Source: Pokkaliibacter sp. MBI-7 (GTDB lineage: Bacteria > Pseudomonadota > Gammaproteobacteria > Pseudomonadales > Balneatricaceae). Taken from it: a stretch of 64,000 nucleotides of DNA. The notes under the pieces are model-generated. The model was not told the DNA's origin. It worked only from the letters and a program-made list of their open reading frames with translations, and ran no database searches. Each line of letters begins with the position of its first letter. Position 1 is the first letter of the stretch. This document shows, piece by piece, positions 51,307 through 60,209 of this stretch. Position numbers and translations under genes: made by a program. The stretch is from contig NZ_JARVTG010000001.1 in assembly GCF_029846635.1 (NCBI RefSeq), forward strand, positions 1,916,001 through 1,980,000, given 5' to 3'.

Positions 51307-52788
51307 TCACAAGCCTAATTTACGCAATTTAGACTGCAATGTGGTCCGAGGAATCCCCAGCAACTCTGCGGCGGCACCAATATGCCCCGCACTTGTGACC
51401 ATAGCCTGCTGAATCAGCTCACGCTCCAGTGCAGCCAGCTGTACCGGCAGAGAAGCCGGTGACGGTGCCCCCAGCGGAGCCGCTGGTGCTGCCAGTGAAG
51501 GAGTGCTCGAAGCCTGAGAGGAGTGATCAGCCGCCTGAGCAATCTCACTGGTGGCCACCGGGCTCACCGATGTCCGCACCACGTCACTTTCATCCAGAAA
51601 ATGCAGTTTTTCGAGCCACGGCTGCCCACTCGGCGCTAACAATAAGCTGCGCTGAATCACGTTTTCCAGCATGCGTACATTACCGGGCCAGGGATGCTGC
51701 TGCAGCGCCTGCAATGCCTGCTCGCTGATACCCTGAATGTCCGGCCGTATGTCGGCTGCATGCATACGGATAAAATGTGCTGCCAGCACCGTAATATCGC
51801 TGCGCCGCTCGCGCAGAGGTGGCACCCGGATAAATCCAACATTCAGACGATAGAACAAATCCTCACGCAACCGGCCCGCTCGAATCTCTTCCCAGGGAGG
51901 CGTATTCATCGCCGCAATAATGCGAACATTGACCTGTTGCTCACGTCCGCTGCCCAGTGGTGAGAAACGCCCATCCTGCAGCACTCGCAACAGCTTGCCC
52001 TGCAGCTCGATGGGCATGGAATTCAGCTCATCAAGAAACAGGCTGCCGCCATCCGCCAGAGCAAACAGCCCCTTACGGGTCTCCGCTCCCGTGAAGGCTC
52101 CTCTGGTCGTGCCGAACAGTGTACTTTCCAGCAAGGTGTCAGGAATGGCCGCACAGTTCAGCGTAATCCAGGCTCTTTCTGCGCGCTTACTGCGCTGATG
52201 GACACGGCGGGCAAACAGCTCTTTACCGGTGCCGGTCTCGCCGTAAATCAGCACCGGTACATCGGCTCCGGCGCACGCATCCAGATGACCCAGCTGCTGC
52301 TGCATCTGCGGATCGGCCGTGATGATGGCATCCCCCTGCTGGCGCTGACTACCAGCCTCCAGCAGCCGTGCTGACAGGTCCAGCACCTGATTGGTCAGAC
52401 TACGGTAATGACTAAGATCCCGACCAACTTCGATCGCCCCGATGATCTGGCCACTGGCGCCATAGAGAGGCAAGGCGGTATGCAGGTAATCGATAACCTG
52501 CCCCAATGGTGTTTCATAACGCTGATGACAATGAATGAATCGCTGCCCCTGTGTCAGGCAGCGCATCAGAGTACTGGTGTCTGCGGTCAGGCTGGGACAG
52601 GCCAAAGGCTGGCCCAGTACCTGAGCGGCATCCACACCATCGATAGCTGCGCTGTAGCGGTTGTAATAAACAAAGACTCCCTGCTGATCGACGATGGTAA
52701 CCGGCTGTTCCAGACTATCGAGAAACTCACGCAGACAAGCCAATACTCCCTGCAACTCCGTCGAGACAGGCTCGCGCCACACTGTCAT
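51307..52788 (-). CDS. Sigma-54-dependent activator with PAS domain
   Basis: 493 aa. N-terminal PAS domain at about 20-130 ('LDSLEQPVTIVDQQGVFVYY', 'IIGAIEVGRDLSHY'). AAA+ domain at about 155-385 with Walker A 'GETGTGKE', the sigma-54 contact loop 'RGAFTGA', Walker B 'GGSLFLDELNSMP' and the arginine-finger region 'REDLFYRLNVG'. An Ala/Ser/Pro linker follows, then a Fis-type helix-turn-helix ('HIGAAAELLGIPRTTLQSKL'). RocR/ArgR-like. Divergent from ddaH, whose promoter has a -24/-12 element, so ddaH is its probable target. Confidence 0.93.
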   Translation of the reverse strand: MTVWREPVSTELQGVLACLREFLDSLEQPVTIVDQQGVFVYYNRYSAAIDGVDAAQVLGQPLACPSLTADTSTLMRCLTQGQRFIHCHQRYETPLGQVIDYLHTALPLYGASGQIIGAIEVGRDLSHYRSLTNQVLDLSARLLEAGSQRQQGDAIITADPQMQQQLGHLDACAGADVPVLIYGETGTGKELFARRVHQRSKRAERAWITLNCAAIPDTLLESTLFGTTRGAFTGAETRKGLFALADGGSLFLDELNSMPIELQGKLLRVLQDGRFSPLGSGREQQVNVRIIAAMNTPPWEEIRAGRLREDLFYRLNVGFIRVPPLRERRSDITVLAAHFIRMHAADIRPDIQGISEQALQALQQHPWPGNVRMLENVIQRSLLLAPSGQPWLEKLHFLDESDVVRTSVSPVATSEIAQAADHSSQASSTPSLAAPAAPLGAPSPASLPVQLAALERELIQQAMVTSAGHIGAAAELLGIPRTTLQSKLRKLGL

Positions 52789-52829
52789 TACCCCTCCAGA
52801 CGGTTATTCACCATTTTTCATCCGCTACC

Positions 52830-52845
52830 TGACGATTTTTCGTCA
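52830..52845. promoter_or_regulatory. Candidate activator-binding site (UAS 1)
   Basis: TGACGA-TTTT-TCGTCA is a perfect 6-bp inverted repeat, about 235 bases upstream of the -24/-12 element of ddaH. A matching site lies at 52949-52964. Confidence 0.65.
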
Positions 52846-52948
52846 ATCTTAGGTGTCCAGCACGGACACCCTGCTCAACATAACGAATCCTCTGCCCCCA
52901 AGCTCATTAAATTCAATACACCAGCATTAGAGACGATATTTGGTCAAA

Positions 52949-52964
52949 TGACGAAATATCATCA
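52949..52964. promoter_or_regulatory. Candidate activator-binding site (UAS 2)
   Basis: TGACGA-AATA-TCATCA has the same half-site, length and spacing as UAS 1 with one mismatch, about 117 bases upstream of the -24/-12 element. This is a standard distance for sigma-54 enhancers. Confidence 0.65.
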
Positions 52965-53066
52965 AAAGAACACCTTATCTAAAGCAACACTCCCTGCATT
53001 TCGATCCATTTACGCGAAAAAGTAGTCTTTTAAGCCACTCGTCCGAGCCTTTTTCACACATAGGCG

Positions 53067-53082
53067 TGGCACAGTCCTTGAA
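53067..53082 (+). promoter_or_regulatory. Sigma-54 (-24/-12) promoter of ddaH
   Basis: TGGCACAGTCCTTGAA fits TGGCAC-N5-TTGCA/T at all key positions except the C after TTG. It lies 59 bases upstream of the ddaH ATG. Confidence 0.78.
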
Positions 53083-53140
53083 ATAGTCACAACAGGCATA
53101 CTCACTGCAATTAAGCCCGTTCCTGACTCAAGGATTCTCC

Positions 53141-53902
53141 ATGTTCAAACACACCATTGTTCGTCGCCCTGCTGCCACACTGATGCACGGCCTGACGTCT
53201 GTCGACCTCGGTCGTCCCGATTACCTGACCGCACAAGTCCAGCATCAATGCTATATCGATGCCCTGCTCAGCTGCGGCGTTGACGTGACCGTACTGCCTC
53301 CACGTGAAGACTTCCCCGACTCCTGCTTTGTCGAGGATGTCGCACTGTGTACACCACACTGCGCCATCATTACCCGTCCGGGGGCAGACAGCCGACGTGG
53401 CGAAGCCGAACTGATCGGTACCACGCTGCAACGCTTCTATTCCTCGCTGGAGTCCATCACCGCTCCCGGCACACTGGAAGCAGGTGACGTCATGATGGTC
53501 GGCACCCATTTCTATATCGGTCTGTCAGCGCGCACCAACGAGGAAGGCGCTCGTCAGCTGATTCAGATTCTGCAACGTCACGGTATGAGTGGCAGCATGG
53601 TCAAGATGGCGGAAATGCTGCACCTGAAGACAGGGCTGTCTTATCTGGAACACAACCACCTGTTGATTACTGGCGAATTTCTCCACCTGGATGAGTTCAA
53701 GCCATTCAACCGCATTGAAGTCCCTGCAGAGGAGGCTTACGCCGCCAACAGCATCTGGGTCAACGACAGCGTGATCATGCCTGCTGGCCATCCATACACC
53801 GCTGAACAGGTCCGCAAGCTGGGTTATCGACTGATCGAAGTAGATACCCGTGAGTTTCAGAAACTCGACGGTGGCGTCAGCTGCCTGTCTCTGCGCTTCT
53901 GA
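53141..53902 (+). CDS. ddaH: Dimethylarginine dimethylaminohydrolase
   Basis: 253 aa, the length of the Pseudomonas enzyme. Amidinotransferase fold with 'PREDFPDSCFVEDVALCTPH', 'AIITRPGADSRRGEAELI', 'APGTLEAGDVMMVGTHFYIG' (active-site Glu), 'KTGLSYLEHNHLLITGEF' (His) and nucleophile Cys in 'DGGVSCLSLRF'. Hydrolyses methylated arginines to citrulline and methylamines. First gene behind the sigma-54 promoter at 53067-53082; the solute-binding protein follows 19 bases after the stop. Confidence 0.94.
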   Translation: MFKHTIVRRPAATLMHGLTSVDLGRPDYLTAQVQHQCYIDALLSCGVDVTVLPPREDFPDSCFVEDVALCTPHCAIITRPGADSRRGEAELIGTTLQRFYSSLESITAPGTLEAGDVMMVGTHFYIGLSARTNEEGARQLIQILQRHGMSGSMVKMAEMLHLKTGLSYLEHNHLLITGEFLHLDEFKPFNRIEVPAEEAYAANSIWVNDSVIMPAGHPYTAEQVRKLGYRLIEVDTREFQKLDGGVSCLSLRF

Positions 53903-53921
53903 CGGAAAAGGAATTACCAGC

Positions 53922-54710
53922 ATGTTACGACTCCGCTCAGCTCTTCTCGCCCTGGCTTTAGGCTCTGGTGCCAGTGTCCATGCAGGTACACTGGAGACTA
54001 TCCAGAACAACCATGCCCTGCGTGTCTGCTTTGAAGCGGGCTATATGCCCTTTGAAATGAAGGACAAGAATGGCAAGGATATTGGCTTTGACATCGACAT
54101 CGCCAAGCTGATGGCCAAGTCCATGGCGGTGGACTATACCCCGGTTAACACCGCATGGGATGGCATCATTCCCGCACTGATGACCGACAAATGCGATATT
54201 GTCATGTCGGGTATGACCATCACCGCAGAACGTAATCTCAAGGTGAACTTTGCTGACCCCTATATCGTGGTTGGGCAGACCGTCCTGCTGTCACCGGCCT
54301 ACAAAGACAAGGTGCACAATTTCAGAGACCTGAATAATCCCAGCACTATCGTCATTACCAAGCTGGGTACAACGGGAGATATCGTCGCCAAAAAGATGCT
54401 CGACAAAGCACAGATCCGGGTCTTTGAAAGCGAAGCAGATGGGGTAATGGAAGTATTAAATGGCAAGGCAACCGCCTTCATCTATGACCTGCCATTGAAT
54501 GCGTTCTACAAAGCACAGAATGGCGACAAGCTTATTCATCTGGACACCCCGTTCACTTATGAACCCTTAGGCTGGGCCGTCCGTCAGGGTGATGCGGATT
54601 TCCTAAACTTCCTCAACAACTTCCTCCGCCAGATCAAAGGCGATGGCAGCTATGACCGCCTGTATCAGAAATGGTTTGAAGATCGAGACTGGATCACTGC
54701 ACTGCAATAG
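53922..54710 (+). CDS. Amino-acid ABC transporter solute-binding protein
   Basis: 262 aa from ATG 53922 (AAGGA upstream). Signal peptide 'LLALALGSGASVHAG'. Family 3 binding fold: 'LRVCFEAGYMPFEMKDKNGK', 'GFDIDIAKLMAKSM', 'DGIIPALMTDKCDIVMSGMT', 'TAERNLKVNFADPY'. Located behind ddaH, it probably binds arginine or methylarginines. No permease or ATPase gene follows, so it must use a transporter coded elsewhere. Confidence 0.9.
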   Translation: MLRLRSALLALALGSGASVHAGTLETIQNNHALRVCFEAGYMPFEMKDKNGKDIGFDIDIAKLMAKSMAVDYTPVNTAWDGIIPALMTDKCDIVMSGMTITAERNLKVNFADPYIVVGQTVLLSPAYKDKVHNFRDLNNPSTIVITKLGTTGDIVAKKMLDKAQIRVFESEADGVMEVLNGKATAFIYDLPLNAFYKAQNGDKLIHLDTPFTYEPLGWAVRQGDADFLNFLNNFLRQIKGDGSYDRLYQKWFEDRDWITALQ

Positions 54711-54910
54711 TGCAGTCTGAAACGCGCTACAGGTGCTGGATTTTTTGCAAAGAGATCAAACAGCACCTGACTGCTCTGCATGTCTCCATGTCGATGTCTT
54801 CCAAACAGCTGTCTGTGCCCGCTCACAAAGGCATGGTCAGATTACGCAGAACCTTTCCTCTGGTAACAAGTTCAAAATGCGATGTAACCATTAGTAACGC
54901 AGGCAATAAA

Positions 54911-54957
54911 AAACCCTGAACGCCTATCCTTTCGGACAATCATTCAGGGTTGGTTTG
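54911..54957 (+). terminator. Intrinsic terminator after the solute-binding protein gene
   Basis: AACCCTGAA / TTCAGGGTT stem with a 22-base loop, followed by a T-rich stretch. About 200 bases after the stop. The 69-codon open frame between has no coding signs. Confidence 0.6.
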
Positions 54958-55031
54958 CTTTTAGTTACCTGGGCAAAAAACAAGGCTTACAACAAAGTGG
55001 CGATGCAGATTGGGCCAGGGAAAAAGCGGTC

Positions 55032-55244
55032 TTAGGCTACTACGGTGACGTTTTCAGCCTGGGGACCTTTTTGGCCTTGAGTAACTTCGAAAGTTACTTT
55101 CTGACCTTCGTGCAGAGTGCGACGGCCAGTGCCGTTGATTGCACGGAAATGAACGAACACATCAGAAGCACCGTCACGAGCGATGAAACCGAAGCCCTTT
55201 TCTTCGTTAAACCACTTAACGACGCCGGTAACTAATTGAGACAT
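55032..55244 (-). CDS. CspA-family cold shock protein
   Basis: 70 aa. RNP1 'KGFGFI' and RNP2 'DVFVHF' are exact, in the order 'VVKWFNEEKGFGFI...VFVHFRAI'. Single-stranded RNA/DNA chaperone. Codon use is biased to common codons, as in highly expressed genes. The ribosome site is weak (AAGAGAG). Confidence 0.95.
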   Translation of the reverse strand: MSQLVTGVVKWFNEEKGFGFIARDGASDVFVHFRAINGTGRRTLHEGQKVTFEVTQGQKGPQAENVTVVA

Positions 55245-55817
55245 ATAACTCTCTTATCTATATAAAGTGTCGACCGAGGTCGACGGAAAAGAAGCTTTAC
55301 CTCACAGGTTACCCTGCCAAGGTAAAATTTTGACTTTGTCACCAAAGTCAAAGGCCGAGTATAACCGCCTCTAGACAAAGCACCAACCGACTTTTTGTTA
55401 TAAAGAAGTCAGTTAACTGTACTTTTTTTGATCAACAGTCATTTTTCATGACTGTCGTCAGTCGCAAGACAGTTATTTTTAGTCTTAGCAAATAATGTGC
55501 ACACCCTGATTTTTGACGCATTCGACTTTAGTACTGACTATTTTATATACAGCAGTTGCCAACCCTCTGGGTTTTCTTTAGAATGCGCCACCTCGATGTA
55601 TCGCACTCCCGTTCAGTCCGGTTCTTGCGGCGCCTCAAAGAAGGTGTGATCCGCCCTAATCCCTGCTGATAGAGTCTCAACCCACAGGTTTGTACCGTTG
55701 GTTCAGGCGTTGTTGCCCAGTCTTCCATGACGGGCCCGGGCCCTTCCGTGAGTTCCGATATATCCTTTCATGCCCTCGCTGGGTGCTTTAGTTTTTCCTT
55801 TTATTCGGAACTCCGTA
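55245..55817. promoter_or_regulatory. Shared divergent leader region of the cold shock and helicase genes
   Basis: About 570 bases without a gene. AT-rich on the cold-shock side (55375-55560) and GC-rich with several small stems on the helicase side (55590-55760, e.g. the GGGCCC run at 55733). Cold-shock genes and deaD commonly have long structured 5' leaders, so both may be here. No specific element can be assigned. Confidence 0.4.
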
Positions 55818-57635
55818 ATGTCTGCACAAGCAACGACTATGACCTTTGCTGATCTTGGCCTGCCTGAATTTCTGCTGACCCCTCTGGCAGAGATGGGTTA
55901 TGAAAATCCTTCTCCTATTCAGGAGCAGAGTATCCCCGTATTGCTGTCCGGTAAGGATGTACTTGGCCAGGCACAGACTGGTACTGGTAAAACCGCCGCG
56001 TTTGCTCTGCCCCTGCTGGCGCGTATCAATTTGAAAGTAAGCGCCCCTCAGGCGCTGATTCTGACTCCTACCCGTGAGCTAGCCCTGCAGGTGACCACTG
56101 CACTTGAGCAGTATGCTGCGCGCATGCGTGGCATCCGCATTCTGTCCGTATACGGTGGTCAGGACTACCGTACTCAGCTGCGCGGTCTGCGTGATGGCGT
56201 GCATGTTGTTGTCGGTACTCCAGGTCGCGTGATGGATCATATGGAGCGTGGCACTCTGAATCTCGACAACCTGCAGACGCTGGTACTCGACGAAGCAGAC
56301 GAAATGCTGAAGATGGGCTTTATTGATGATGTTGAGTGGATTCTGGAAAAGACCCCCAGCACTCGTCAGATTGCACTGTTCTCTGCCACCATGCCGCCGG
56401 TTATCCGTGAAGTAGCCGATCGCCACCTGCAGGATGCTGCTCAGATCAAGATCCACAGCAAGACGGCCACCGTATCCTCTATTACTCAGGCTTATATCGA
56501 AGTAAGCGGTCATCAGAAGTTTGATGCACTGGCACGCCTGCTGGAAGTGGAAGACTTTGATGGTCTGATCATTTTTGCCCGTACCAAGACCACCACTCAG
56601 GAACTGGCCGACAAACTTGATCACTACGGCTATCGCGCCGCTGCTCTGCACGGTGACCTGAGCCAGCCTTTGCGTGAGAAAGTAGTAGATCGCCTGAAAC
56701 AGAACAAAGTAGACATCATCGTGGCCACTGACGTAGCTGCCCGTGGTCTGGACGTTGAGCGCATCAGCCACGTCGTCAACTACGATCTGCCGATGGACCG
56801 CGAATCTTATGTACACCGTGTTGGCCGTACTGGCCGTGCTGGTCGTGAAGGCCGCGCACTGGTACTGATCACTCCACGTGAGCGCCGCACACTGCAGGGT
56901 CTTGAGCGCCACATTGGTCACTCACTGGAACGCTACAAGCTGCCCACCAAGAAAGAGATGGCTCAGCTGCGTGAACAGCAATTTGTTAACAAGATTCTGG
57001 AAGCCATGCAGGATGAGCGCGTGAGCGAAGGCACCAGCATCGTTCAGCGTCTGACCGAAGAACACGGTGTGGCACTGGAAAACGTTGCAGCAGCCCTTTA
57101 CTGGATGGCTCGTGACGAAAAAGCAGCTCCGCGCAGCGCCGACATTGAAATTGAACAACCCGAAGCACGTGCAGCCCGCCGTGGCGACCGTAATGAACGT
57201 GGCGAGCGCGGTGAACGCACCGAGCGTCGTGAGCGTCCCCAGGACACCGAGCCAATGACTCGTTACCGTATTGCCCTGGGTCGTGAACAGCGCGTCGAGC
57301 CACGCGATATCGTCGGCGCCATCGCCAACGAAGCGGGCATTTCCGGTAGCCGCATTGGCCATATCAAGTTGTACGGCACCTATTCAACTGTATATCTGCC
57401 TGAAAACCTGAACCCTGCTCAGCGTTCTGCGCTGGCCGGTTGCAGCATCCGCAACCAGTCCATGCAACTGTCTCCCTGGGCAGAAAATGGTGAAGAAGGT
57501 GGTTATGCTGACCGTCCACGTCGCAGCAGTAGCCGAGGAGATCGCGGAGATCGTCCTGCTCCCCGTCGTAGCCGTGATGAAGATCGCGGTGAGCGCTTCA
57601 GCCGTCGTGACGACTTCCGTCCTCGCCAGCGCTAA
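55818..57635 (+). CDS. deaD: DEAD-box RNA helicase DeaD/CsdA
   Basis: 605 aa from ATG 55818; the frame from 55770 adds residues before the usual start. Q motif 'FADLGLPEFLLTPLAEMGYE', motif I 'AQTGTGKT', Ia 'PTRELALQ', II 'DEAD', III 'SAT', V 'VATDVAARGLDV', VI 'HRVGRTGRAGR'. C-terminal DbpA-type RNA-binding domain ('TRYRIALGREQRVEPRDIVG', 'IGHIKLYGTYSTVYLPE') and an Arg/Gly/Asp-rich tail. Ribosome assembly and mRNA decay at low temperature. Divergent from a cold shock gene, which fits. Confidence 0.94.
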   Translation: MSAQATTMTFADLGLPEFLLTPLAEMGYENPSPIQEQSIPVLLSGKDVLGQAQTGTGKTAAFALPLLARINLKVSAPQALILTPTRELALQVTTALEQYAARMRGIRILSVYGGQDYRTQLRGLRDGVHVVVGTPGRVMDHMERGTLNLDNLQTLVLDEADEMLKMGFIDDVEWILEKTPSTRQIALFSATMPPVIREVADRHLQDAAQIKIHSKTATVSSITQAYIEVSGHQKFDALARLLEVEDFDGLIIFARTKTTTQELADKLDHYGYRAAALHGDLSQPLREKVVDRLKQNKVDIIVATDVAARGLDVERISHVVNYDLPMDRESYVHRVGRTGRAGREGRALVLITPRERRTLQGLERHIGHSLERYKLPTKKEMAQLREQQFVNKILEAMQDERVSEGTSIVQRLTEEHGVALENVAAALYWMARDEKAAPRSADIEIEQPEARAARRGDRNERGERGERTERRERPQDTEPMTRYRIALGREQRVEPRDIVGAIANEAGISGSRIGHIKLYGTYSTVYLPENLNPAQRSALAGCSIRNQSMQLSPWAENGEEGGYADRPRRSSSRGDRGDRPAPRRSRDEDRGERFSRRDDFRPRQR

Positions 57636-57654
57636 GCGTTAGCCAGCGCCTAAC

Positions 57655-57685
57655 ACAACACCCCGTTTTCGGGGTGTTGTTGTTT
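57655..57685 (+). terminator. Terminator after deaD
   Basis: CAACACCCCG / CGGGGTGTTG stem with a TTTT loop and a TTGTTT tail. Convergent with pxpC, so possibly bidirectional. Confidence 0.75.
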
Positions 57686-57707
57686 CTGGCGTATCAAAAC
57701 CAGCAGA

Positions 57708-58637
57708 CTAGCGGAAAAACTTTAGAAACGTCACCATAGTTTGCTGCGCTTCGAACAAGCTGATCGGGCTGAACTTCAACTCTGCTCCCGGCTGTCTCTG
57801 TGCCAGCGCATAGAGATCAAGAGGTAACACACTGCCCAGCTTGGGATAGCCACCAATAGTCTGACGGTCCTGCATCAGGATGATTGGCTGACCATCTGCA
57901 GGTACCTGTATTGCCCCCAAGGCGATTCCCTCTGATATCAACCCTGTACGTAAACTGGCAATGGATGCCCCTTCCAGACGAATGCCCATGCGATCACTTT
58001 TAGGCGACAATATATAGCTCGAACTAAAAAAAGTATTCAGGCTGGCATTGCTGAAACTGTCCACTTGCGCCCCCAGCACAACACGCAGCGTTAATGGCTG
58101 TTGATAGTCAGGAATAAAACGACTACTGACCGCCTGATGCGGACGCACCATTGGTTCATAGTGAAGACAGTCGCCAGCCTCCAGCCGACGCCCGGTGTTA
58201 TCCAGCCCTCCCATCCCTTCGCGCAGGACCGTCGAGCAGCTTCCACCTAACGAACGCTCCACATGAAAGCCACCAGCAACGGCCAAATAACTGCGTAAGC
58301 CTTTACGCACATGACCCAAATGCAGCTCTCCTCCTGCCGGCACCACAACGGTCTGCCACATGGGGATGACATCACCATTAAGCCGGGGCTGGCAGTCCGC
58401 ACCGGTCAGTGCAATCGTGGTCGCCGCAGCAAAACGGACCTGTAGCCCTCCCAACGTCACCTCAATCACACTGGCATCGGCTGAGTTGGCCAGCAACCGA
58501 TTAACCCAGGCATAAGCATGCCCGTCAGCAGCTCCACCTGTTGCCAGACCTGACTCCATGACGCTGCGCCGGCCAGCATCCTGTAACAAGGCCAGCATGC
58601 CACCGTGAAGCACCTCAATTGCAGCAAGTTGATTCAT
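57708..58637 (-). CDS. pxpC: 5-oxoprolinase subunit PxpC (biotin-dependent carboxyltransferase-like)
   Basis: 309 aa. Typical KipA/PxpC motifs: 'LLQDAGRRSVMESGLATGGA', 'DGHAYAWVNRLLANSADASV', 'GLRSYLAVAGGFHVERSLGG', 'SDRMGIRLEG', 'LISEGIALGAIQVPADGQPI' and 'ILMQDRQTIGGYPKLG'. With PxpA and PxpB it hydrolyses 5-oxoproline to glutamate using ATP. Starts inside the pxpB stop (ATGA overlap). Confidence 0.93.
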   Translation of the reverse strand: MNQLAAIEVLHGGMLALLQDAGRRSVMESGLATGGAADGHAYAWVNRLLANSADASVIEVTLGGLQVRFAAATTIALTGADCQPRLNGDVIPMWQTVVVPAGGELHLGHVRKGLRSYLAVAGGFHVERSLGGSCSTVLREGMGGLDNTGRRLEAGDCLHYEPMVRPHQAVSSRFIPDYQQPLTLRVVLGAQVDSFSNASLNTFFSSSYILSPKSDRMGIRLEGASIASLRTGLISEGIALGAIQVPADGQPIILMQDRQTIGGYPKLGSVLPLDLYALAQRQPGAELKFSPISLFEAQQTMVTFLKFFR

Positions 58638-59323
58638 AGCATGCCTCCTTGCAGCAAGTAGGTATCTCTGTCGATAGCCGTGAACTGTACCCGGTCTCCC
58701 ACTTGCAGGAATGCAGGCGCAGAGCGATCTGCATCGAACATCAGCAAAGGTGTTCTGCCTATCAGATTCCAGCCACCCGGCGTGACTGAGGGATAGATTC
58801 CGGTCTGAGTATCAGCGATCCCCACCGATCCCATGGGTACTTTGGTCCGTGGAGTAGAGATGCGCGGAGTAGCAATCCGTGCGTCCACTTGCCCAAGAAA
58901 GGCAAAGCCCGGGGTAAACCCTATCGCAAAGGTGACGTATATCTTGCTGGTATGCAGCGCAATCACTTCCTCAACCGACAAGCCATGTCTCTGAGCCAGG
59001 TTACCCAGGTCAGGTCCCGACTCTTGCGAGTAATAGACCGGAATATGTTTAATGACGCCTGCGACCTTGTCTGCAGAATCAACATCCAGACTACGGAGGC
59101 AGTGCTCAACAGCACTCAGAAAAGATGCGTGATCATCTCTCAGCAGATCGTACTGGAGATACAAACTGGTATATGAGGGCACAACTTCGACTAGACGCTC
59201 CGCCAGACCAGACTGCAACCTGTGCTTGGCTTCGAGAATCAATGGACTGAGCTTTTCATCAATCCTATCCCCGAAATACAGCATCAGGGCGTCCACGCCT
59301 ACGATCTGTGCTCGCCACAGCAT
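58634..59323 (-). CDS. pxpB: 5-oxoprolinase subunit PxpB (KipI family)
   Basis: 229 aa. KipI-like motifs: 'VVPSYTSLYLQYDLL', 'HIPVYYSQESGPDLGNLAQR', 'GLSVEEVIALHTSKIYVTFA', 'GFTPGFAFLGQVDARIATPR', 'VPMGSVGIADTQTGIYPSVT' and 'GGWNLIGRTPLLMFDADR'. The N-terminal 20 residues are slightly long. Second gene of the operon. Confidence 0.93.
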   Translation of the reverse strand: MLWRAQIVGVDALMLYFGDRIDEKLSPLILEAKHRLQSGLAERLVEVVPSYTSLYLQYDLLRDDHASFLSAVEHCLRSLDVDSADKVAGVIKHIPVYYSQESGPDLGNLAQRHGLSVEEVIALHTSKIYVTFAIGFTPGFAFLGQVDARIATPRISTPRTKVPMGSVGIADTQTGIYPSVTPGGWNLIGRTPLLMFDADRSAPAFLQVGDRVQFTAIDRDTYLLQGGML

Positions 59324-59358
59324 AATTACTCCTTACGCCCGCAGGCTTTTAGCTCACG

Positions 59359-60105
59359 TTACTTAGCTGTAGTCAGGACATCGATGCCTTCACGAATAGC
59401 CTGTACCGCGCGAATGGATTCCGGGTTATCACCATGAACGCAAAGTGTAACGGCATCCAGCTTGAGCGGACTTCCGGAGCTCGCCAGGATACTTTCGCCT
59501 CGCGCCAACGTCAGCGCCTGCCGCACGATAGTATCCACATCGTGATGCACTGCATTAGGCAGACTTCGAGACATCAGATAGCCCTCTGCGTCATAGCCTC
59601 TGTCAGCAAAGGCTTCCAGCCACAACGTCACGCCATACTCTGCAGCCAATGCCTTAACATTGGAGTTATCTGCCGTAGTCATGATCATAAGCGGTAACGG
59701 CTCAGGCTCACTGGCCAGTGCAGCCATGACCGCTCGCAGTACCTTTTCATCTTTCATCATGTCGTTATGCAAGGCGCCATGAGGCTTAACATATGCAACC
59801 TTGCCACCTTCAGCACGAGCAATAGCCTGCAGTGCACCGTACTGGTAACGAATAAAGGCGGTGATTTCTGCCGGAGTACAACTCATTGACCTGCGGCCAA
59901 AGCCAACCAGATCTGGATAGGAGGGATGGGCACCGATCATGACATTATGCTGCAGTGCCAGACGTACCGTTTTCTGCATAATCAGGGGATCCGAAGCATG
60001 AAAGCCACAGGCGATGTTGGCCTGATCAATGAAAGGCATGACGGCTTCATCCATCCCCATTTTCCAGGCACCGAAACTTTCACCCATATCGCAGTTCAAC
60101 CACAT
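59359..60105 (-). CDS. pxpA: 5-oxoprolinase subunit PxpA (LamB/YcsF family)
   Basis: 248 aa from ATG 60105 (GGGGAG 8 bases upstream; frame open to 60132). LamB/YcsF motifs: 'LNCDMGESFGAWKMG', 'IDQANIACGFHASDPLIM', 'VMIGAHPSYPDLVGFGRR', 'VAYVKPHGALHNDMMKDE', 'EAFADRGYDAEGYLMSR' and 'VTLCVHGDNPESIRAV'. First gene of the operon, divergent from a MarR-like regulator. Confidence 0.94.
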   Translation of the reverse strand: MWLNCDMGESFGAWKMGMDEAVMPFIDQANIACGFHASDPLIMQKTVRLALQHNVMIGAHPSYPDLVGFGRRSMSCTPAEITAFIRYQYGALQAIARAEGGKVAYVKPHGALHNDMMKDEKVLRAVMAALASEPEPLPLMIMTTADNSNVKALAAEYGVTLWLEAFADRGYDAEGYLMSRSLPNAVHHDVDTIVRQALTLARGESILASSGSPLKLDAVTLCVHGDNPESIRAVQAIREGIDVLTTAK

Positions 60106-60166
60106 CGCATACGCTCCCCTATTCGCAAACAAAGCAAACTCGACAACATCAGCATTTTATAAATAA

Positions 60167-60178
60167 TTTATCGATAAA
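60167..60178. promoter_or_regulatory. Palindrome in the pxpA/MarR divergent region
   Basis: TTTATCGATAAA is a perfect 12-bp palindrome in an AT-rich tract (60150-60180) just before the regulator gene. A reasonable operator for the divergent regulator. Confidence 0.5.
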
Positions 60179-60209
60179 ATACATGGACACCCTACGACGG
60201 ACAATAACC

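Noticed and set aside
54710..54919. 69-codon open frame after the solute-binding protein
   Set aside because: No ribosome site, random composition, and it runs into the terminator.
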